A stretch of DNA of 64,000 nucleotides from Limanda limanda. Taxonomy: Eukaryota > Chordata > Actinopteri > Pleuronectiformes > Pleuronectidae. Below, in pieces: positions 34,717-42,325 of the stretch. Within the stretch, counting starts at the first letter, position 1. Each line of letters begins with the position of its first letter. The position numbers were made by a program, and so were the translations under genes. The stretch lies in assembly GCF_963576545.1 (NCBI RefSeq), contig NC_083648.1, forward strand, positions 15,398,936 to 15,462,935. Reading direction: 5' to 3'. A model generated the notes under the pieces. The model was not told where the DNA came from. It ran no database searches and worked only from the letters and a program-made list of their open reading frames with translations.

Positions 34717-37361
34717 GGGGTTATTTGTGCTGCCCAGAAGTAAAATTTTAAGTTTGGAAGTTTCAGGCCTCCGTTTACCTTAGATAGTTGTAAGGTTTTA
34801 AGTCTAATTCTAGGGCGCTTTTTTTGCCAGATAAATTTGGAAATGATTTTATCTAGATTATCAAATACCGATTTTGGAATTTCTATAGGTAGCATCTGAA
34901 ATAAGTAGAGAAATCTGGGCAAAACATTCATGCGAATACTTTCAACACGACCGAGTAGGGATAAAGGGAGCGCAGACCATCGTTCCAGGTCACTATTAAT
35001 GCAACGAATTATTTTACTATAATTGGCCTCGTACAAATTCTGTAAGGATGGGGGGATGTGTATGCCAAGGTATTTTATACTGTCTTTTGACCACTTAAAT
35101 CCACTTTGGAGTTTTACAGTTCTTGAGATGTTACCATTGACATCCATAGCCTCTGTTTTTTCCACATTTACCTTGTATCCTGAGTAGTATCCATACTGTG
35201 AGATGAGCTCCTTTAGATGTGGTATAGTTGATGCAGGTTGCGTCAGATATAACAATACATCATCAGCGTAAAGGGATATTTTATGCTCTTCTTCTTGTAT
35301 TACAGTTCCTTTTATTTTGTTATCATCTCGGATGAGCTGGGCCAGGGGTTCGATACTAATTGCAAACAGCAGGGGTGATAAAGGGCAGCCTTGTCTGCAG
35401 CCGCGTTCAAGAGTGAATCTTTGTGATCTATATCCATTAACTTTAACAGCTGCCTGCGGTGATGAATATAATGTATGTATCCAATTTAGAAAGTTGGGGC
35501 CAAATTTTAATCGTTTTAGTGTTTGGAATAAATATTGCCATGATACTCTATCAAATGCTTTTTGAGCATCTAGGGACAAGATCATTGATTCTGATTGCGC
35601 TTCTTTTTGATGGGATATAATGTTTAATAAGCGTCTTAAGTTATCGCCATAGTATCTTCCAGTGATGAATCCCGTCTGATCTGGGTGGATAATTTCAGTG
35701 ATTATATGATTGACTCTTCTTGCTAGGATTGCTGTTAGGATGCGCAGGTCCCCATTCAGCAGCGATATCGGTCTATAGGATTGGCACTCTGTGGGATCCT
35801 TGCCTTCTTTATGAATTACCACTATAGTGGCCTCTTTCCAAGATGGTGCCATAGTTTTAGATTCTAATGCATGGTGGTATGCTTTTAGCAACAGTGGTGA
35901 TAAAATATCCTTAAAGGATTTATAAAATTCATTAATATATCCGTCTGGTCCTGGGCTTTTATTATTTTTGAGCGTTGAGATCACTTGCTTGATCTCCCAT
36001 TCCTCAATTGGCTCATCTAATTCCTTGGCTGCTGGTTCTGTAAGTACAGTTAATTTTATAGGGTTTAGGAACTCTGTAAGTTTTGCATCATCAGAGCAGG
36101 TATCTGTATTTTTGTATAAAGATTCATAGAACTTAGCAAATGATTCTGCTATTTTATCTGGTTTTGTAACAAACGTTTCTTTTGATTTTATTTTCTGTAC
36201 TGTATTAGATGATTGCTGTTTTCTTAATCTAAATGCTAATAATCTGCTTGCCTTGTTGCCGTGTTCATAGTATCTTTGGTTTGTGAATCTTAAACTTCGC
36301 TCAATTTTATCTGATAGTAGGGTGTTGAGTTCTCTCCGGGTTGCGTTTAGGTCATTTAGGAGACTGCTCGATGCTGATTGTTTATGTTTATTCTCCAAAT
36401 CTTTTATTTTATCATCCAATTCTCTCTGTTTAGCCTCCTTACCTCTTCTCCTCGCACATGTAAATGAAATAATACGGCCTCTGATGTATGCTTTGGCACA
36501 GTCCCACAATATAAGAGGATTCGTTTCAGCCGAGGTGTTATTATCCAAGTATTCCTTGAGTTCTGCTGTGACTAAGGAGGTGAATTCTTTATCATTAAGG
36601 AGAGATGCATTAAGTCTCCATTGTTTAGATGTTGGTCTTTTGCCTATGTCCCATTTTAATGCCACAGGTGCGTGATCAGATATAGTTATTGGAAGGATCT
36701 CAATGTCTACTATCCTATGTAGCTCTGCTTTAGTGGTAAAGAAGTAATCAATCCTTGAGTAGGATGCATGTCTGCTTGAATAGAAGGTGAAATCCCTGTT
36801 TCTCGGAGACCTGCTTCTCCATACATCTACAAGGCCTGCCTCAAGCGATTGGTATTTGAGCATTCTGCTCATTCTGGAGAGTGGAGCTTTAGAGGCAGGT
36901 TGTCGGTCGATTGATTGTGACATTACGCAATTCAGGTCTCCTCCCATCAGTAGCAGTCCTGAACTATATTTTAAAATCTTATTGAACAATGTCCTGATAA
37001 AGCCGGGCTCGTCTTCATTAGGTGCATACACATTTATGAGGGACACTTCTATGCCATCAATTAAACCATTAAGTATAATATATCTCCCTTCTGTATCTTT
37101 ATGTACCAGTGTTTGTGTGAAATTAATTTGTCTGTGTATCAGTATGGATACTCCCTTTTTTCTCCCTGACTGGTGCGAAGAATAATATACTTTATCTGCC
37201 CAGGATCTTTTCAACTTTTCATGTTCCGCATCAGATAAATGGGTTTCCTGTAGGAATGCAATGTGACAGTTTGCTTGTTTCATCTGATGCAGAATTTTCT
37301 TTCTCTTAGCAGGACTATGGAGACCTTTGACATTATAACTTATCACTTTTAGCGGGTACAT
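34713..37361 (-). CDS. L1 ORF2 N-terminal part: endonuclease + reverse transcriptase
   Basis: An 882-codon open frame from ATG at 37361. Residues 1-238 form an apurinic-type endonuclease, with N10 (SYNVKGL), E39 (LQETHL), D142/N144 (GGDLNC), D205 (SRIDYF) and D229/H230 (SDHAPV). Residues about 460-750 form the reverse transcriptase, with the fingers motif SYRPISLL (528-535), D598 in SLDAQKAFDRVSW, GCRQGCPLSPLLF (654-666) and the catalytic YADD (698-701). All expected catalytic residues are present. The protein would nick genomic DNA and copy its own RNA at the nick. The frame stops early at 34713 because about one base is missing in a C run at 34717-34720; coding continues in the next frame. 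The copy is therefore inactive as read, unless the C run is a sequencing error. Confidence 0.95.
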   Translation of the reverse strand: MYPLKVISYNVKGLHSPAKRKKILHQMKQANCHIAFLQETHLSDAEHEKLKRSWADKVYYSSHQSGRKKGVSILIHRQINFTQTLVHKDTEGRYIILNGLIDGIEVSLINVYAPNEDEPGFIRTLFNKILKYSSGLLLMGGDLNCVMSQSIDRQPASKAPLSRMSRMLKYQSLEAGLVDVWRSRSPRNRDFTFYSSRHASYSRIDYFFTTKAELHRIVDIEILPITISDHAPVALKWDIGKRPTSKQWRLNASLLNDKEFTSLVTAELKEYLDNNTSAETNPLILWDCAKAYIRGRIISFTCARRRGKEAKQRELDDKIKDLENKHKQSASSSLLNDLNATRRELNTLLSDKIERSLRFTNQRYYEHGNKASRLLAFRLRKQQSSNTVQKIKSKETFVTKPDKIAESFAKFYESLYKNTDTCSDDAKLTEFLNPIKLTVLTEPAAKELDEPIEEWEIKQVISTLKNNKSPGPDGYINEFYKSFKDILSPLLLKAYHHALESKTMAPSWKEATIVVIHKEGKDPTECQSYRPISLLNGDLRILTAILARRVNHIITEIIHPDQTGFITGRYYGDNLRRLLNIISHQKEAQSESMILSLDAQKAFDRVSWQYLFQTLKRLKFGPNFLNWIHTLYSSPQAAVKVNGYRSQRFTLERGCRQGCPLSPLLFAISIEPLAQLIRDDNKIKGTVIQEEEHKISLYADDVLLYLTQPASTIPHLKELISQYGYYSGYKVNVEKTEAMDVNGNISRTVKLQSGFKWSKDSIKYLGIHIPPSLQNLYEANYSKIIRCINSDLERWSALPLSLLGRVESIRMNVLPRFLYLFQMLPIEIPKSVFDNLDKIISKFIWQKKRPRIRLKTLQLSKVNGGLKLPNLKFYFWAAQITP

Positions 37362-38126
37362 AACGTATTATATTTAATTTGGATATTTTGAGAGTTTGTG
37401 TAGGGAAATGGAAGCGGAAGTAAGCAGTGAGCACCTGGGCTATGTATCCTGTTATGTGGAGTGTGGGGACTTGAACTACATAATGAAAACAACAGGGGTG
37501 GGTTAAACAGGGATATTTAAGAAAAGTAGATAATGACCTTGTTGCACTTATATCCAACATAGGATCCCATGGGAACAGTGGGATCAGAACAAGGGGAGCA
37601 CAACAGTTGTGACTGCTGTTAATTAACATCAACAACAGTCCGGTGGGACCTAGTCCCTAGCCACTTAGGGCAAGCAGCAACGGTGCACAGTTGAGATAAA
37701 ATCAACTATGCTTAAGGTGTGCTAAGATAAGGAATAAAAAAAGAATAAAGAGAAAGTAAGTAGACACAGAAAGGGGACAGTGTCGAGTAATGGCCATTCA
37801 GGCCCCTGCAGTACCTGGTATAGGTCTGTAAAATCAAACAGCTCCTTATGGTAAAATAGTACCTGAGTTGCGTGTAGAGCTAAAAACAAAACAAAACAAA
37901 ACAACCTCTTAAGGTAGCTGACTGTGAGCAAGTAAAGGAATGATACAAATAATATTAATAGAAATAATAGGCACAATATAGACTATAAGGAATTGTGTTT
38001 TCAAGTGGGCTTTGAGTAATATTAGAAAAAATATATATTTAAATACAAAATAGACATGATGTGCCAATATGTGCAAAACTCACTGGGCAGTCCTTACTGT
38101 AATTAACAGTGTTGGTGGAGGTAAAT
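37362..38126 (-). other. L1 inter-ORF spacer, 765 nt
   Basis: Non-coding spacer between ORF1 stop and ORF2 start. Human L1 has about 63 nt here, so this spacer is long. Short frames at 37722-37976 and 37333-37635 have no recognisable content. Confidence 0.75.
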
Positions 38127-39068
38127 CTAGTCAGCAGCCTCAGTAGATGGAATCACTTTCTTCTGGACATACTCCATGGCTCTGCTGGGATCCAGAAACT
38201 CCTCGTCTTCGTTGTTGTGTGAAATCCGGAGCCTGGCTGGATACAGTAGACCGTAGCGGACACCCTTCCTTCCTCGTAGGGCCTTCCGTATGTCTGTAAA
38301 TGCGGCTCTGGCTTTGGCGACGCTGGGTGTGTAGTCTGGAAAGATGGCGATCCGGTTCCCGTTGTACACCAGCGGCGCTCTGTCTCGGGCTCTCCTCAGG
38401 ACCTCTACAGCATCCCCGTCATTGTGTAGTTTAGCGATGATCACTCGTGGTTTCTCCCGGTCTCCCGGTTTCCTGGAGGCGAATGTGCGGTGCGATCGGT
38501 CAATCTTTATATCCCGGTCCATCTGCAGGACTTCTCTGATAACTTTAGCAACTGTTTTGGTGGAGCTGGAGTCCGGTTGCTCTTTAATGCCGGCTATACG
38601 GATGTTGCAGCGTCTCATTCTCCCCTCCATGTCCTCGCATCGGTCTGTTAGAGTTGTCACCTGTCTTTGGAGGCTGGTTACCGTAGTTTGTTGTGTCGCC
38701 ACCTCGTCGGACCATGTTGATAAGCCGCCCTTAATGTCTTTTATTTCGGTTTTCATGTGGTCAACTTCTGCCTGGATGGCGGTCGTGTTGCTAGCGATTT
38801 CGGACCGCACCGCTTGTAACTCGGACTTCAGGGCATGGAAATCTTCCGCTAACGCACTTTTAATTTCCTCTCTTATGATTTTGGAAATCTCTCCCTTTAG
38901 GGAAGATAAGATATCCGCTTTCATTCTTTCAGTGGTCATACCTGGGCTTTCACTTCGGGTGGGGGAAGGTTGGTCCGGATCACCTGGTGGTCTCTGTCTC
39001 GTGATTCTTGTAGGCCGCGATGAGCTAGCGCCGGATTTATATTTGTATTTTTGAAGCTTTTCCGCCAT
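38127..39068 (-). CDS. L1 ORF1 protein (RNA-binding chaperone)
   Basis: A 313-codon frame starting ATGGCGGA at 39068. The first 45 residues are basic and disordered (RPTRITRQRPP). Residues about 48-145 show heptad-like hydrophobic spacing expected of the trimerising coiled coil. Residues about 148-225 carry the RRM-like part (RRCNIRIAGIKE ... REKPRVIIAKL), and residues 226-300 the C-terminal domain (YNGNRIAIFPDYTPSVAKAR ... YPARLRIS). This is the order of the L1 ORF1p/transposase-22 family, which binds L1 RNA in cytoplasmic particles. The frame is uninterrupted. A 236-codon frame on the opposite strand is only its shadow. Confidence 0.93.
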   Translation of the reverse strand: MAEKLQKYKYKSGASSSRPTRITRQRPPGDPDQPSPTRSESPGMTTERMKADILSSLKGEISKIIREEIKSALAEDFHALKSELQAVRSEIASNTTAIQAEVDHMKTEIKDIKGGLSTWSDEVATQQTTVTSLQRQVTTLTDRCEDMEGRMRRCNIRIAGIKEQPDSSSTKTVAKVIREVLQMDRDIKIDRSHRTFASRKPGDREKPRVIIAKLHNDGDAVEVLRRARDRAPLVYNGNRIAIFPDYTPSVAKARAAFTDIRKALRGRKGVRYGLLYPARLRISHNNEDEEFLDPSRAMEYVQKKVIPSTEAAD

Positions 39069-39227
39069 TCAAAACGGCGTATCTTGCATGGGTCCGGTGG
39101 TGGTCCCTTTGCGTTGTCCTCAGTGAGCTTTGTGGCTGATGTTTTTGGAATTGTAGCTGTTTTTTTATGAAAATATTGTAGCTTCTGCAGGAGCACTGAA
39201 ATTAGCGTCTCACTCCATTTCCTGCTC

Positions 39228-39240
39228 ACATGAAGATTTT
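39228..39240. repeat. 13-bp L1 target-site duplication, right copy
   Basis: ACATGAAGATTTT at the 5' end of the L1, identical to 33157-33169. It continues into GAGCAG, the original flanking DNA. Confidence 0.93.
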
Positions 39241-39993
39241 GAGCAGTTATAACCCTAACAAATCATTTTTATTTACAAATAAGTGATAAACACTGATGCT
39301 CGTAAACACATCAATCAAACCAAAGTACTAAAACATTTAAAATAAGAACTTAAGATGGTGTAAGATTAAACCAAATTTGTCAATCTACCCAATAGTGAGA
39401 GTTAATTCAATGAAAAACAAACTTGAATTTCATTATTACATAAGGTCGGGTTATTATGAGAGCTGAGACTCATTATATGGGCTCCATGATTGTCTGCACA
39501 AATATTCGCACCAATGCATTTTATAGATATTTCAGTCTGTATAGCCACTGTCTGCAATGTGAATGTTACATTTTGGGAACAATGTGCAACAGTGAAAAGT
39601 TTGATCTCTAGCTGTCAGTAGAGGAGAGATATTAGGAAAGTCTCCCTCAAGAAACCCTAAATGTCTGATCCAAATCTAATCATTTTAATTGTCAAGATAT
39701 TTCCCGCAAAAGCACAAATGTCAGTCTCCTTGTGGCACTAAAGGAAAAATAATGAGACCATTAGAGTCATTAGGTTTTATCCTCAGGGGACAATGAATGT
39801 CTGCAACAAATTTCTTTGCCATCCATCAAACAGTTGTGAAGAAATTTGAGTCTGAACCAAAGCGGTCATCTAGACAGCAGTTCTACTGATGCGGCTAAAA
39901 AACGTTTTCTTTATCAACGTTTAGTGGAGAAAAAGCTGCGAGAAGTGGGAATGTGTCGCTGCCGCACAGAAAAAAAAGATCCAGACGGTGCAA
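39241..39993. other. Gene-free, between L1 and candidate promoter
   Basis: AT-rich unique-looking DNA with no supportable gene. It becomes less AT-rich after about 39850, approaching the TATA candidate. Confidence 0.5.
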
Positions 39994-40153
39994 TGACTCA
40001 GACGCAAATTTTGTTTGATTTTGTCCTATAAATAGCTCGTCACTCCAGAACATCTGTACGCTCGTGTTTGTTTTTCAAATCTCTCTCGGCTCCTCTCCTG
40101 GGCTCCCGTCCACGGAGACGCCGAGGTTTGCTGCTCTTTTGTTGTGGTCATCG
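39994..40153 (+). promoter_or_regulatory. Candidate TATA promoter and 5' untranslated exon of lingo3
   Basis: TGACTCA (39994-40000, AP-1 consensus) precedes TATAAATAG (40027-40035). A start site would be expected near 40057-40065. The sequence after it is GC-richer and ends at a strong donor, TCG|GTGAGT, with the exon end at 40153. The matching acceptor would be the CTGCAG at 41710-41715 just upstream of the lingo3 start codon, giving an intron of about 1.56 kb. All of this is consensus-based; there is no transcript evidence, and an upstream leader near 8.2-8.9 kb is an alternative. Confidence 0.38.
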
Positions 40154-41770
40154 GTGAGTTGCTGCTGGTTGACAGTGCGAGGCGGAGCTGCGGCTGAGAA
40201 GTGGGTCAGTTTGTGCAGCAGCCGGCACAGAAGACTCTCTGCGTCTGCGTTCTGTCCCCCAGCGAAAAAGGAAACTCGCGCCAGATTCCTACCAGATCTC
40301 TCAGATACAAGCTCTGTAAACAGAGTGTTTTCTGGGCCCTGACGAACACTGTGGGACTCATCCACCCTGAGGCTTAGTAAATGAGACACAATCTCTGGGG
40401 ATTTCACTGCAGTTTCATGTGTGAAATAGGAGCGTCGTGCAAGTGTATGAAGAATTCATGTCTGTCATCATTTAAATGTAGCTATAATCCCATTTCATCC
40501 CATTTGATCCCATTGATGCCGAAGCATTGAAACAGTCTGATATGATTAGGCTTTCAAGAGACTGTTTGCTGAATCCAACTTTCTATAAAGAGAGTTGAGG
40601 AGAAGCCCAGAGCAAAGAGAGGAGCCGGCAACTTTTTGGCTCTTTTAACTGTGAGACTCTGAACGCTGCCCATTAAACTCGGACCAGCGAATATATAATT
40701 CATCTGTTTGGCTCCTCCTCATTCCACTGCCAGCATAAGAGTGCATATTAACATGATACTCCCAGCTGAAGATGATAGATCCTCTCTCATTTCCAATTCA
40801 TCTGAAAAACAAACAGCCAAGTGTGGAGTTTAGCTTCTGGGATTTCCGGTAAGCAGTTTATGAACCCCCCCAATAAACCAACTTCTTTCAACGACTTCTG
40901 ATAAAGTGTTCCTATAACATTTGCTTCAAACTGGACAGACACTGAGTCCTGTTCCGGATCCGATGCCATGTGCTCCCCCACCGCCTCTGAGTTGAAAACA
41001 GTGTGTGGGAGAGATGACAGGTTGCCCGAAGGAACGTTAAGGCTTGAGTGATTCATCTCATCTTCGTGCGAGAAGGACCAAAAAGGATTTTTAATTGATG
41101 CCCAGCAAAATGCCAAGTCCCCCGCAACACACGCATCAACACGTACCTGATCAAACACGTAATATATGACTTAGGCACCAGTCACTCAAACACCTTTTCC
41201 TCCTCACATTTCATCGGCACGGCGAGCGCAGATCCGAGGCATAATAATGAGAGCCAGGCAGCTCCGTCTGTGTTTATGCGTGGTGATAATAAATTCATTG
41301 TGTTTGTCAAAATGGAGCAGACGGTCTCAGTGCTGCATAGAGAGCAGAGGAGATGCAACATGCATGAATTCAGCTGAAGTAAGAAGTTCAAAGGGTCCCA
41401 GTTCTCCGACTGGAACCACAGATGAATTAGTGAAAAGACAAATTATCTCAAATATCTTAAACGGATCAGTGTTCCTCTAACGGGGCCTTGTAAGTGGTAT
41501 TTTTTAATGTTGTGTCATGACATGTCTCAAATCTCAACAGCTTTAGGCACAATATTACTTAATCTGCAGGACCAATAATTTACCGCCATGTTGATGTAAT
41601 CTTTATGAGCCTGCAGATGATGGATGATAGGCTCCATCACTCTTTTTCACATCCTCTTCCTGTTGTTACTCACACTCCTCTTTTCCTTTCTGCTTCCCTC
41701 CCCCTTGTCCTGCAGGTGTATGGTGTACTGACCCTGCCTGCCACAGGCGAGGAGTCAGAGGACCAGGGCC
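40154..41770 (+). other. Probable lingo3 5' intron plus last part of 5' UTR
   Basis: No coding exon seen. It ends with a pyrimidine tract and acceptor (CCCTTGTCCTGCAG, AG at 41714-41715). The 55 nt from 41716 to the ATG at 41771 would be the untranslated start of the first coding exon. A small triple repeat of ATCCCATTT-like words lies at 40489-40516. Confidence 0.45.
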
Positions 41771-42325
41771 ATGATTGGCTCCCCTGGCCCTGGTGGGCGT
41801 GCCTTAGTGCCATGGCCGAGGGTGTGGCGGCGGGTCCTGGCTGTTTCTTTGGTTGCCGTGATCAACTTGATGCTAGCAGGAAGTAGCCAGGCCTGTCCAC
41901 CACGGTGCGAGTGCTCGGCTCAGCTGAGGTCGGTGTCGTGCCAACGGCGGCGGCTCACCAGCATCCCAGAGGGCATTCCCACCGAGACACAGCTCCTGGA
42001 CCTCAGCAAGAACCGGCTCCACCAGGTGCATGCAGGCGACCTGGCACCTTACCCACGGCTGGAAGAAGTGGATCTCAGCGAGAACCTCATTGCCACATTA
42101 GAGCCCAACGCCTTCGCCAGCCTCCCGAGTCTTAAAGTGCTGAAGTTAAGGGGAAACCAGCTGAAGTTAGTTCCCATGGGCGCCTTCGCCAAGCTGGGCA
42201 ATCTGACCAGCCTGGACCTGAGCGAGAACAAGATGGTGATCTTACTGGACTACACCTTCCAGGATCTGAGAAATCTGAAACATCTGGAGGTTGGAGACAA
42301 CGACCTGGTTTACATATCTCACAAG
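41771..42325 (+). CDS. lingo3: lingo3 coding exon 1
   Basis: 185 codons: signal peptide, LRR N-terminal cap and the first five or so repeats (for example LDLSKNRL, VDLSENLI, LKLRGNQL, LDLSENKM). The ATG at 41771 is the first in frame after the acceptor-like site and precedes the signal sequence by about 20 residues. It ends VYISHK at CACAAG|GTAAGC. Confidence 0.92.

Larger units (their letters stand above)
33170..39227 (-). mobile_element. Full-length L1-type LINE retrotransposon
   Basis: About 6.06 kb on the minus strand, bounded by perfect 13-bp duplications. In transcription order it has a short 5' UTR (about 159 nt), ORF1 (39068-38127), an unusually long inter-ORF spacer (about 765 nt), ORF2 (37361-33589, one frameshift), a 3' UTR and an A-tail (T run at 33166-33179). 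On the element's strand the duplication starts AAAA, as expected for nicking at a TTTT/R site by an L1 endonuclease. ORF1 and ORF2 have L1-clade organisation and length. The complete 5' end and intact duplications indicate a recent insertion. It lies antisense to lingo3, about 2.5 kb upstream of its coding start. Confidence 0.95.

Noticed and set aside
38344..39054. 236-codon plus-strand frame opposite L1 ORF1
   Set aside because: Antisense shadow of ORF1; no independent motif. The same applies to plus-strand frames at 33698-37185 opposite ORF2.
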